Positions 7,886 to 16,288 of a DNA stretch of 64,000 nt are shown piece by piece. Position numbers and translations under genes: made by a program. The DNA comes from Rudaea sp. 3F27F6 (GTDB lineage Bacteria; Pseudomonadota; Gammaproteobacteria; Xanthomonadales; Rhodanobacteraceae), in assembly GCF_005503555.1 (NCBI RefSeq), contig NZ_SCNG01000001.1:620001-684000 (forward strand), written 5' to 3'. How positions within the stretch are numbered: the first letter of the stretch is position 1; every line of letters begins with the position of its first letter. The notes under the pieces were generated by a model. That model was not told where the DNA came from, ran no database searches, and saw nothing but the letters and a program-made list of their open reading frames with translations.

Positions 7886-9937
7886 ATGCGTGTGTTTGCA
7901 CTCGGCGCCGTCCTCTTCCTCAATCTTGCCGCTGCCGCCGATGCGCCGCCGGACCCGCAGATCTTCGCCCCGCTCGACGTGTTCAAGCTCGAATGGGCCG
8001 ACCACCCGCAGATTTCTCCCGACGGCAAGCACGTGGTCTACGAGCGCGTGCGCTTCGACATCATGAAAGACCGCAAGCGCTCGAACCTCTGGCTCGTCGA
8101 CGCGGAGGGCCGCGGCCAGCGCGCGCTGACCTCGGACAGCGCCGATCAGCGCGGCGCGCGCTGGTCGCCCGACGGCAAGCGCGTCGCCTACGTCAGCGCG
8201 AGCGAAGGCAAGGCGCAGATTCACGTACTCTGGCTCGACTCGGGCGCCAGCTCGGCGATCACGCATCTGACCGAAGGCCCGGGCAATCTGTCCTGGTCGC
8301 CCGACGGCCGCTGGCTCGCATTCACTCAGCGCGTGCCCGCGCAGGACGCGCCGTTGGCGAAACTGCCCGGCGCGCCGAAGGGCGCCGAATGGGCGGAGCC
8401 GGCCAAGCTGATCGACCGGCTGACCTACCGCATCGACGGCGGCGGCTATGTCGATCCGGGCTACTCGCACGTCTTCGTCGTCTCCGCCGACGGCGGCCCC
8501 GCGCGCCAGGTGACGACCGGCAAGCACGATTTCGCCGGCCCGATCGCTTGGGCGCGCGACGGCAAGAGCGTCTTCGTCTCGGCCAACCTCAACGACGACT
8601 GGGAATACCAGCCGCTCGAAAGCGAGCTGTATCGCGTCGATGTCGATTCGGGCACGGCGGCCAAGCTGACCGACCGCCGCGGTCCCGACCGCAATCCGGT
8701 GATCTCGCCCGACGGCCGCTCCCTCGCCTACCTCGGCTTCGACGACAAGGGCCATCCCTATCAGGCCGCGCATCTGTACGTGCTCGATCTCGCCAGCGGC
8801 AAGTCGCGCGCGCTGACCGCGGACACCGACATCAGCGTCGACCAGCCGGTCTGGGACGGCAACGGCGGCCTGTACTTCAGCTACGACGAACGCGGCACGA
8901 CCAAGATCGGCTACGTCGGCGCCGGCGGCGGTAAGGTCGAGACGGTCGCAAGCGACCTTGGCGGCACCGAGATCGGCCGGCCTTACACGAGCGGATCGAT
9001 GTCGGGCGCAGGCGGCCGCATCGCCTATACGCGCGACTCGGTCACGCACTCGGCCGACGTCGGCATCGTCGCACGCGGCGCCAAGCCGAAGTCGCTGACC
9101 GATCTGTCTTCCAACCTGCTCGACCACAAGACACTCGGCCAGGTCGAGGAGATCAATGTGAAGTCCTCAGCCGATGGCCGCAGCGTGCAGGCCTGGGTCG
9201 TGCGCCCGCCGCGCTTCGATGCACAGAAATCCTATCCGCTGCTGCTCGAAATCCACGGCGGCCCGTTCGCCGCATACGGCCCGCACTTCGCGCCCGAAAC
9301 CCAGCTCTACGCCGCGCAGGGCTATGTCGTCGTCTATGCCAACCCGCGCGGCAGCACGAGCTACGGCACCGAGTTTGCCAACCTGATCGAGAACGCTTAT
9401 CCGAGCCAGGACTATGACGACTTGATGAGCGTGGTCGATGCGGTGATCGCGCGCGGCAGCATCGACACGAGCAATCTCTTCGTCACCGGCGGCAGCGGCG
9501 GCGGCGTGCTGACCGCGTGGATCGTCGGCCACACCGACCGCTTCCGCGCGGCGGTCGTCGCCAAGCCGGTCATCAACTGGTACAGCTTCGTACTGACCAG
9601 CGACTTCTATGCGCTGTTCACCAAGTACTGGTTCCCCGGCGTGCCGTGGGAAAACGCCGAGCATTACCTCAAGCGCTCGCCGATCGCCTACGTCGGCAAC
9701 GTGAAGACGCCGACGATGCTGGTCACGGGCGATGCCGACCACCGCACGCCATCGAGCGAAGCCGAGCAGTTCTACCAGGCGCTCAAGCTGCGCCACGTCG
9801 ATACGGCGATGCTGCGCATCCCGGGCGCCTCGCACGAGATCAATACGCGTCCGTCGAACATGCTCGACCAGGTGCTCTACACGATCGGCTGGTTCGAGAA
9901 GCACCGCGCAGGCAAGACCGACAAGCCGGCCGGCTGA
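7886..9937 (+). CDS. Secreted S9-family serine peptidase (acylaminoacyl/prolyl oligopeptidase-like)
   Basis: A 683-residue exported peptidase. ATG 7886 is preferred over the upstream open frame because GGGAG lies 10 bases before it and a signal peptide follows (MRVFALGAVLFLNLAAAADA). Residues about 30-420 form a WD40-like beta-propeller with TolB-type repeats such as SWSPDGRWLAF and VISPDGRSLAYL. The C-terminal alpha/beta-hydrolase domain has the catalytic triad Ser537 (GGSGGG), Asp618 (GDADHRTP) and His650 (GASHEI). Such enzymes cut short peptides, often after proline or releasing acylated residues. It probably works in the periplasm. It stands alone and is followed by two strong hairpins before a convergent gene. 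Confidence 0.92.
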   Translation: MRVFALGAVLFLNLAAAADAPPDPQIFAPLDVFKLEWADHPQISPDGKHVVYERVRFDIMKDRKRSNLWLVDAEGRGQRALTSDSADQRGARWSPDGKRVAYVSASEGKAQIHVLWLDSGASSAITHLTEGPGNLSWSPDGRWLAFTQRVPAQDAPLAKLPGAPKGAEWAEPAKLIDRLTYRIDGGGYVDPGYSHVFVVSADGGPARQVTTGKHDFAGPIAWARDGKSVFVSANLNDDWEYQPLESELYRVDVDSGTAAKLTDRRGPDRNPVISPDGRSLAYLGFDDKGHPYQAAHLYVLDLASGKSRALTADTDISVDQPVWDGNGGLYFSYDERGTTKIGYVGAGGGKVETVASDLGGTEIGRPYTSGSMSGAGGRIAYTRDSVTHSADVGIVARGAKPKSLTDLSSNLLDHKTLGQVEEINVKSSADGRSVQAWVVRPPRFDAQKSYPLLLEIHGGPFAAYGPHFAPETQLYAAQGYVVVYANPRGSTSYGTEFANLIENAYPSQDYDDLMSVVDAVIARGSIDTSNLFVTGGSGGGVLTAWIVGHTDRFRAAVVAKPVINWYSFVLTSDFYALFTKYWFPGVPWENAEHYLKRSPIAYVGNVKTPTMLVTGDADHRTPSSEAEQFYQALKLRHVDTAMLRIPGASHEINTRPSNMLDQVLYTIGWFEKHRAGKTDKPAG

Positions 9938-9952
9938 GTTCAGCTGCTCAAT

Positions 9953-9980
9953 GCAGAGGCGAGACGGATCGCGCCTCTGC
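9953..9980. terminator. Hairpin downstream of S9 peptidase
   Basis: GCAGAGGCG (9953-9961) pairs with CGCCTCTGC (9972-9980) across a 10-base loop. It is placed just after the peptidase stop in a convergent gap. Confidence 0.5.
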
Positions 9981-9991
9981 TATTGCACGAC

Positions 9992-10019
9992 GGATCGTTG
10001 CGTTTTATCGCAACGATCC
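9992..10019. terminator. Strong hairpin between convergent genes
   Basis: GGATCGTTGCG (9992-10002) pairs perfectly with CGCAACGATCC (10009-10019) around a TTTTAT loop, 11 base pairs. It could end transcription from either side. It lacks a clear T tail. Confidence 0.5.
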
Positions 10020-10073
10020 CGGCAGCGAGAATCGCGCCGACGTTATTCGCGCAGTGCGCTGCAAGCAGACGGC

Positions 10074-10829
10074 TTATTTGCCTGTGCGAGTGAAGTTGAT
10101 CGCGTACAGCGCGTAGCCGTCGCGAAATTCCGCGCTCATTCCGCCGATCTCGTAGCCCCAAGCGCTCCACCAGGGCTGGCGAGTCAACTCGCTCACTGTC
10201 CGCGTGATATCGATCGGCCCCTGCGGCAACGAGACATTGCCGCCCGCAGCGACGAGGACGATTCCGTTGGCCGCGAAAAGCGCCTGGCAGGCGTTGGCGC
10301 GGCACTCCACCGAACCGATCGCGACATGCTGCTGCACGTCGGCGTCGAGGCCGGAAAAATATTGCTGCAAGTTGGCCTTCGCCCCGTCGGTCAGCGCCGG
10401 ATCGATCGGATTGCGCTCGAACTTCATGCGTTCGAGCACAGCTCGCGCATCGGCCTTCTCGTCCTGCTCTTTCATCACCTTGTCGGCGAGCAGATCGAGC
10501 GCACGATTGCGGTCGATAGGCGGCGCATCGCGCCAGGTTTTCCACTGCGGTGCGGTGGTATCGCGTTCCGTATCGGAGGCGTGCGGATTCAAGTTGTGCT
10601 GCGCGGAGTGCGATGCGGACTACGCGACGGCGGCCGCACGCACACTGTCCTTCACCGGCTCGGGCCGCCCTGAAAGCGGCGCAGCATCGCGTGCTGCAGA
10701 GACATCCACCACCCCGCCCGGCTTGGCGGAGACCGCATGCACGGCATCATTTCCGTGCGTCGTGAAAAAGACTGCCGAGCCGGCGGCAAGAACCAGGGCG
10801 ATCGCGAGGACCAGATGTCGTCGCTGCAC
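10074..10829 (-). pseudogene. Membrane-anchored periplasmic protein gene interrupted by in-frame amber codon
   Basis: A GTG start at 10829 (GAGG just upstream) opens a 69-residue frame with an N-terminal hydrophobic anchor (LVLAIALVLAAGSAVFF) and a polar linker. TAG at 10622-10620 ends it. The same frame then continues open without a shift to a stop at 10074, encoding a further ~180 residues with soluble-domain character (KVMKEQDEKADARAVLERMK; GSVECRANACQALFA; GYEIGGMSAEFRDGYALYAI). No ATG with a ribosome site begins the downstream part; TTG 10592 is the only nearby candidate. Undisrupted, the product would be about 251 residues: anchor, linker and a cysteine-containing domain of unknown function. 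It lies 27 bases after pyk, apparently in its operon. Could be a nonsense mutation, sequencing error or suppressed codon. Confidence 0.7.
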
Positions 10830-10856
10830 GATCGCCTCGTCTCTAGCCGGCCGCCG

Positions 10857-12323
10857 TCAGAGATCGCCGAGACCTTCGGCGATCCCGCCCGGCCCCACGC
10901 GCAGCAGCTTCATCGTGTTCGTGCCGCCGTGCTGACCAGTGTGGTCGCCCGTGGTCAGAATCACGCGATCGCCTTCACTGAGGTGGTTCAAATTGAACAA
11001 GGTCTGGATCGCCGCCTTGGCCGCATGCGCCGGATCGACGCCGTGCGCGTCGAACGCGATCGGCATCACGTCGCGGTAGATCATCATGCGCCGGCGCGCG
11101 CCGATGCGTCGCGACAGCGCGTAGATCGGCACGCGCGAACGATAGCGGCTCAGCCATTGCGCGGTGCCGCCCGACTCGGTCAGCGCGATGATCGCGCGCA
11201 CGCCGATGTGACCGGCGGTGTACATCGTCGCCAGCGCGATTGCCTGATCGACGCGATCGAGGCGCAGCGTCGGACTGAACTTGTTCTTCGGCTCGAACTG
11301 ATGCTCGGCACCGACGCAGACGCGCGCCATCGCCGCGACGGCCTTGTCCGGATGCTTGCCGGCCGCGGTTTCCTGCGACAGCATTACCGCGTCCGTGCCG
11401 TCGAGCACGGCGTTGGCGACGTCGAGCACTTCGGCGCGCGTCGGGATCGGCGACTCGACCATCGACTGCATCATCTGCGTCGCCGTGATCACGACTTTGT
11501 TGCGCGCAAGCGTTTCGCGAATGATCTTCTTCTGGATGCCGGGCAGTTCGGCGTCGCCGATCTCCACGCCGAGGTCGCCGCGCGCGACCATGACCACGTC
11601 GGACGCGTCGATGATGCCGGCGAGCGCCGGGCCGATCGCCTCGCTGCGCTCGATCTTCGCCACCATCGCCGCGCTGCCGCCGGCCGCACGCATCAACTTG
11701 CGCGACTCTTCGATGTCGGCCGCGGATTTAACGAAGGACACGGCGAGGAAATCCGCATTCAACTGCGCCGCAACCTTGATGTCGGCCTTGTCTTTCTCGG
11801 CGAGCGCCGCGAGCGAGAGGCCACCGCCTTGGCGGTTGATGCCCTTGCGGTCGGACAGCGCGCCGCCGATGACGACCGTGGTGTGGATGCTCGTGCCTTC
11901 GATCTTGTCGACCTTGAGCGCGATCAGGCCGTCGTCAAGCAACAGCATGTCGCCGGGCTTCACGTCGTTGTTGAGATTCAGATAGCTCACGCCGATGCGC
12001 GTCGCATCGCCCGGAGGCGCCTCGGCGCGGCAGTCGAGTTCGAACGGATCGCCTGGCGTGAGAATCACCGGACCGGCAAGGAACTTCTCGATGCGGATCT
12101 TCGGCCCCTGCAGATCGGCGAGCACGGCGACTTCGCGACCCAGTTCGGCGGCAACTTCGCGCGCTTCCTTGGCGCGGCGCTCATGGTCCTCGGCCTTGCC
12201 GTGCGAGAGGTTCAGCCGCACCACGTCGACGCCCTCGGCGAGAATTTTTTTCAACATACCCGGCGCGTCGGTGGCCGGGCCCAGCGTGGCGATGATCTTG
12301 GTGCGGCGGACTTGCGTTTCCAT
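10857..12323 (-). CDS. pyk: Pyruvate kinase
   Basis: A 488-residue cytoplasmic enzyme converting phosphoenolpyruvate and ADP to pyruvate and ATP in the last step of glycolysis. The opening RRTKIIATLGPATD, the signature MVARGDLGVEIGDAELP, the active-site region GVDVVRLNLSHG and LADLQGPKIRIEKF are all present. The C-terminal allosteric domain ends with VILTTGDHTGQHGGTNT. The length matches bacterial PykA/PykF. A clear ribosome site (GAGGGAGAG) precedes ATG 12323. The amber-interrupted membrane protein gene follows after 27 bases and is probably co-transcribed. The choice between pykA and pykF subtypes cannot be made safely from the sequence. Confidence 0.96.
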   Translation of the reverse strand: METQVRRTKIIATLGPATDAPGMLKKILAEGVDVVRLNLSHGKAEDHERRAKEAREVAAELGREVAVLADLQGPKIRIEKFLAGPVILTPGDPFELDCRAEAPPGDATRIGVSYLNLNNDVKPGDMLLLDDGLIALKVDKIEGTSIHTTVVIGGALSDRKGINRQGGGLSLAALAEKDKADIKVAAQLNADFLAVSFVKSAADIEESRKLMRAAGGSAAMVAKIERSEAIGPALAGIIDASDVVMVARGDLGVEIGDAELPGIQKKIIRETLARNKVVITATQMMQSMVESPIPTRAEVLDVANAVLDGTDAVMLSQETAAGKHPDKAVAAMARVCVGAEHQFEPKNKFSPTLRLDRVDQAIALATMYTAGHIGVRAIIALTESGGTAQWLSRYRSRVPIYALSRRIGARRRMMIYRDVMPIAFDAHGVDPAHAAKAAIQTLFNLNHLSEGDRVILTTGDHTGQHGGTNTMKLLRVGPGGIAEGLGDL

Positions 12324-12652
12324 CTCTCCCTCTCGACTTTGTTTGGTTTTGGTATCGATGTCCCTACGCTAGCACACTGCCCGGACATCCGTGACATCGC
12401 GGCCACGCGATCCGGCAGCGCCGCGTTCGGACGTCCGTTTCAATCGCGCAAACGAAGCACGTCGGTGGCGACAGGTGTCGTCGGGAATACGCGTCGGGTT
12501 CTATTCGTGCTGCAACAAAGCGACGAAGTTGCCGCTCAAACCGAAGCCGCGCGCACGGTGCACGCAGCCACTGCGCTAGCTTTTGATTCTTCGGACTGGG
12601 AAGTTCTTTCCGCCGCGCCGGGGAAAAGTAACGTTGCGTTGCGCGCAGCCCG
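12324..12652. other. Intergenic region upstream of pyk
   Basis: This 329-base stretch lies between the stop of the carboxypeptidase gene and the start of pyk, both minus strand. It should contain the pyk promoter; TGTGCTAGCGT (minus strand, about 12376-12366) resembles an extended -10 but lacks a good -35. Small open frames here look like noise. Confidence 0.4.
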
Positions 12653-13786
12653 TCAGTCGCCCTTGCGCGAAGCGACCTGCACCGGCTTCTTGCTCTTGGC
12701 GTGGTGCGGCTTCTGCGCGAGCGCGGTTTTCGCCGCAGCACTCGAACGCGGCGCGGGTTTCGCGCGAGTGCGCGCGACCGCGTTCTGGCCCTTGCAGTTC
12801 TTGTTGACGGCGGCTTTGCGCGCACTGACCGCGCAATGCTTGCTGCTCGTCTTCTCCGGAATCGGCTCGGCCGCCTCGGCGCTCGATATCGGCGACAACG
12901 CGGCGAGTACCTTGCGCACGCCGCTGCCCTTGTTGTCGGCCGGCAACGGGCGCAGGGGTTCCTGCTCGAAACCCTTGTCGAGCAGGCGCGCCATCTCCTT
13001 GTCGCGCGAGGCCGCGGTCTGCCCGCCCATGACGATGGCGAACAGACGCTGGCCGCTGCGGATCGCGGTCGAGGCGAGATTGAATCCCGAGGCTTCGGTG
13101 TAGCCCGTCTTCAATCCGTCCATGCCGGCGTAGCGCTGCATCAGATTGTTGTGGCCGCGCACGAGGCGTCCGCGGAACTGAAATTCCTTGGTGGCGAACA
13201 GCGGCGCATGCTGCGGATAGTCGCGATATAGCGCCTGCGCGAGCTTGGCCATATCGCGCGCGGTGGTGCGGTTTGCCGGATCGGGCAGGCCGCTCGCGTT
13301 GCCGAAGCGCGTGCCGTTCATGCCGAGGCGCAGCGCCTCGGCGTTCATCAGTTTGGCAAAGTTCGCCTCGGAACCGCCGATGCGCTCGGCGACGACGGTC
13401 GCGGCATCGTTGGCCGACTTGACGATCATGCCGAGGATGCAGTCGCGCACGCTGATGCTCTGGCCGGCGCGCAGATCGAGCTTGGTCGGCGCCTTGCCCG
13501 CGGCAACGGCCGACACCGGCAGCGCCTGATTGAGCTTGAGCTTGCCGCTCTGCAAGGACTGAAACGTCAGGTACAGCGTCATCATCTTGGCGAGCGAGGC
13601 CGGAATGTTTTCCTCATCCGGATTGACCGCCTCGAGCACCTTGCCGCTCTTCGCGTCGACGACGATCGCCGCATAACCCGCATGCGCCGAACCGGCAAAA
13701 CCGCTGCCGCAGACCAAGGCGAGCGCCGCCAATGCGGTAACGCCCCTGAACGGCAACCAGACCCCCGGCAACGGCTTCGCAATCAC
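12653..13786 (-). CDS. D-alanyl-D-alanine carboxypeptidase (low-molecular-weight penicillin-binding protein)
   Basis: A 377-residue peptidase S11 enzyme that removes the terminal D-alanine of peptidoglycan pentapeptides in the periplasm. The serine beta-lactam-fold motifs are present in order: SLAK (Ser64-Lys67), SAN (124-126) and KTG (226-228). The signal peptide is about residues 1-36 (GVTALAALALVCGSGFAGSAHA). The frame is open to ATG 13882, but that adds 32 residues of AT-rich, promoter-like sequence ahead of the signal peptide; GTG 13786, with GGGGA 5-9 bases upstream, is preferred. Instead of the usual amphipathic helix, the last 70 residues form a very basic Ala/Lys/Arg tail (for example AKSKKPVQVASRKGD), which could bind membrane or wall polymers. 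Confidence 0.88.
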   Translation of the reverse strand: MIAKPLPGVWLPFRGVTALAALALVCGSGFAGSAHAGYAAIVVDAKSGKVLEAVNPDEENIPASLAKMMTLYLTFQSLQSGKLKLNQALPVSAVAAGKAPTKLDLRAGQSISVRDCILGMIVKSANDAATVVAERIGGSEANFAKLMNAEALRLGMNGTRFGNASGLPDPANRTTARDMAKLAQALYRDYPQHAPLFATKEFQFRGRLVRGHNNLMQRYAGMDGLKTGYTEASGFNLASTAIRSGQRLFAIVMGGQTAASRDKEMARLLDKGFEQEPLRPLPADNKGSGVRKVLAALSPISSAEAAEPIPEKTSSKHCAVSARKAAVNKNCKGQNAVARTRAKPAPRSSAAAKTALAQKPHHAKSKKPVQVASRKGD

Positions 13787-14012
13787 GGTATTCCCCGGGT
13801 CGCCCACGACAAAGTTTGAAGATGCGCAAAGATATCGCAAAGTTGCACGATTTTCCAGAGGTAGTTCTTTAGAGTATTTCATTAATTTTCTGTTTTCATT
13901 CAGAAAATTCCCGATGGCAATTTTCGCCCGGACCGGCGTTTTCGACCCCGCCCGGGCACCCGAAACACCATCCCGACGAAAACCGGCCGACTAAGCCGCC
14001 CGTCTTCGCGGA

Positions 14013-14018
14013 TACAAT
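14013..14018 (+). promoter_or_regulatory. -10 element directly before uup (leaderless candidate)
   Basis: TACAAT lies 6 bases before ATG 14025. A transcript starting about 7 bases after it would begin at the start codon. No Shine-Dalgarno is visible, consistent with leaderless translation. No strong -35 was found. Confidence 0.4.
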
Positions 14019-14024
14019 GGCGGC

Positions 14025-16022
14025 ATGCCCCTGATCCAACTCCAAAACGCCGACTACGGCGTCGGCGGTCCGCTGCTGCTCAAAAACGTCGACCTCGCCA
14101 TCGAAGCCAACGAACGCGTCTGCGTCGTCGGCCGCAACGGCGAAGGCAAATCCACCCTGCTGCGCCTGATCGCCGGCGAAATCCGGCCCGACGACGGCGA
14201 AGTGCGCGTGCAGAACGGCGTGCGCGTGGCCAAGCTCGCCCAGGAAGTGCCGCAGGACACCGTCGGCAGCGTGTTCGACGTGGTCGCCTCGGGCCTCGGC
14301 GATCTCGGCGGCCTGCTCGCCCGCTATCACCATTTGATCGGCACCGACGATCTCTCTGCGCTCGGCGAGGTGCAGGCACAGATCGAGGCGCAGCACGGTT
14401 GGGATCTCGACCGCCGCGTGCAGCAGGTGCTGGTGCGCCTGGAACTGCCCGAAGACGTCGATTTCGCCGCGCTGTCGGGCGGTATGAAGCGCCGCGTTCT
14501 GCTCGCGCAGGCGCTTGTGCGCGCACCCGACGTATTGCTCCTCGACGAGCCGACCAACCATCTCGACATCGAGGCGATCGCCTGGCTCGAAGAGTTTCTG
14601 CGCAACGCCGAGTTCAGCGTGGTCTTCGTCACCCACGACCGCAGCTTCCTGCGCGCGCTGGCGACGCGCATCGTCGAGATCGACCGCGGTCAGGTCACGT
14701 CCTGGCCCGGCGATTACGCCAACTATCTGCGCCGGCGCGAAGAACGTCTGCACGCGGAGGCGCAGGCCAACGCGCAGTTCGACAAGAAACTCGCCCAGGA
14801 AGAAGTGTGGATCCGCCAGGGCATCAAGGCACGGCGCACGCGCAACGAAGGCCGCGTGCGCGCGCTCAAGGCGCTGCGCCGCGAACGTGCCGAACGCCGC
14901 GAACTCGGCGGCAACGCGAAGATGACCCTGGCCGCGGCGCAGACCTCGGGCAAGAAGGTGATCGAAGCGCGCGCGGTCGACTATGCCTGGAATGACAAAA
15001 TCATCCTGCGCGATTTTTCGACGACGATTATGCGCGGCGACCGCATCGGCATCGTAGGCCCGAACGGTTCCGGCAAGAGCACCCTGCTCAAGCTGCTGCT
15101 CGGCGAACTGAAACCGCAGCGCGGCGAGATCGAACTCGGCACCAATCTGCAGATCGCCTATTTCGACCAACATCGCAGCGCGTTGCGCGAAGACTGGAAC
15201 GCGCTCGACAACGTCGCCGAAGGCCGCGAGTACATCGAACTCGCCGGCCAGCGCAAACACGTACTCGGTTATCTGCAGGATTTCCTCTTTTCGCCCGAGC
15301 GCGCACGCGCGCCGATCACGCGCTTGTCCGGCGGCGAACGCAACCGCCTGCTGCTCGCCAAGCTGTTCGCGCAGCCGTCGAACCTGCTCGTCATGGACGA
15401 GCCGACCAACGACCTCGACGTGGAGACGCTGGAACTGCTCGAAGAGATGCTCGCTGCGTACCAGGGCACTCTGCTGCTCGTCTCACACGACCGCGAATTC
15501 ATCGACAACGTGGTGACTTCGACGCTGGTGCTCGAAGGCGAAGGGCGCGTTGGCGAATACGTCGGCGGATTCAGCGATTGGCTGCGGCAGCGACCATCGG
15601 GCGCTTCGAAGATCTTTGCCCGTCAGTCGCGTGACGGCGGAACAAACGCGAAACGCGCGGAACGTCCGACGGACGACTCCGAAGGCATGGACGAAGCGCG
15701 CGATTCGGTACCTCTCGTTGCCGCCGACGCGAGAGGAGAAACCGCCGCAATCCCGCCCAAAGCAAGCGCGAATGACGAGCCGAAAGAAACACCTGCCCCG
15801 ACGAAACGCAAGCTGAGCTACAAGGACGCACGCGAACTGGAGCTGCTGCCGGCGCGCATCGAAACGCTCGAGTCCGATATCGCGGCACGCACCGCGGCAA
15901 TGAACGATCCGAGCTTCTTCAAACAGGACAGCGCGGCGATCCTCGCGGCGAACGGTGAACTCGCCAAGCTGCAGGCGGAACTCGATCATGCTTACCAACG
16001 CTGGCAGGCACTCGAAGGCTAA
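14025..16022 (+). CDS. uup: ABC-F ATPase Uup
   Basis: A 665-residue soluble protein with two fused ABC ATPase domains and no membrane domain. Domain 1 has GRNGEGKST (Walker A), LSGGMKRRVLLAQAL (signature) and LLLDEPTNHLD (Walker B). An arm/linker follows (residues about 240-310, rich in Arg/Glu). Domain 2 has GPNGSGKST, LSGGERNRLLLAKLF and LVMDEPTNDLD. The C-terminal 60 residues (KRKLSYKDARELELLPARI onward) form the coiled-coil DNA-binding domain that identifies Uup. Uup family members act on ribosomes and affect transposon excision. A long polar linker (about residues 525-600) before the C-terminal domain looks recently expanded. The gene is divergent from the carboxypeptidase gene and appears monocistronic. 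Confidence 0.93.
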   Translation: MPLIQLQNADYGVGGPLLLKNVDLAIEANERVCVVGRNGEGKSTLLRLIAGEIRPDDGEVRVQNGVRVAKLAQEVPQDTVGSVFDVVASGLGDLGGLLARYHHLIGTDDLSALGEVQAQIEAQHGWDLDRRVQQVLVRLELPEDVDFAALSGGMKRRVLLAQALVRAPDVLLLDEPTNHLDIEAIAWLEEFLRNAEFSVVFVTHDRSFLRALATRIVEIDRGQVTSWPGDYANYLRRREERLHAEAQANAQFDKKLAQEEVWIRQGIKARRTRNEGRVRALKALRRERAERRELGGNAKMTLAAAQTSGKKVIEARAVDYAWNDKIILRDFSTTIMRGDRIGIVGPNGSGKSTLLKLLLGELKPQRGEIELGTNLQIAYFDQHRSALREDWNALDNVAEGREYIELAGQRKHVLGYLQDFLFSPERARAPITRLSGGERNRLLLAKLFAQPSNLLVMDEPTNDLDVETLELLEEMLAAYQGTLLLVSHDREFIDNVVTSTLVLEGEGRVGEYVGGFSDWLRQRPSGASKIFARQSRDGGTNAKRAERPTDDSEGMDEARDSVPLVAADARGETAAIPPKASANDEPKETPAPTKRKLSYKDARELELLPARIETLESDIAARTAAMNDPSFFKQDSAAILAANGELAKLQAELDHAYQRWQALEG

Positions 16023-16068
16023 GGCCCGAGTGCCCGATTCGCCGACGCCCGCGTTATAGGGACTCGAT

Positions 16069-16089
16069 TTTCGCGCGCCTCGCGCGAAA
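16069..16089 (+). terminator. Hairpin downstream of uup
   Basis: TTTCGCGCG (16069-16077) pairs with CGCGCGAAA (16081-16089) around a CCT loop, 47 bases after the uup stop. It has no T tail. The rest of the 266-base gap up to the patatin gene shows no gene. Confidence 0.4.
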
Positions 16090-16288
16090 GTATCGGTACG
16101 ATCGAGCCCCTCTCTTTTCGTGCGCCGATGGAGAATCAAAAGTCGGGCCTGATGAATCGCCCGCTACGACCGTTCGCTACGCCATGGAAACGCACCGTAC
16201 GTTTCGTGAACGATGCACGCATCCCAGGCCGAAGTGCGCTATGGGCGCGCGCCCGAATCGGCTAGTCTTTTAGCCCGTTGCCGCCGCT

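Noticed and set aside
7175-9127. 650-codon minus-strand frame overlapping the S9 peptidase
   Set aside because: Only its last 176 codons (from 7705) are a real gene; the rest is antisense to the peptidase propeller.
13787-13882. Upstream ATG extension of the D,D-carboxypeptidase
   Set aside because: It adds residues ahead of the signal peptide and is AT-rich like a promoter; GTG 13786 with GGGGA fits better. Not fully excluded.
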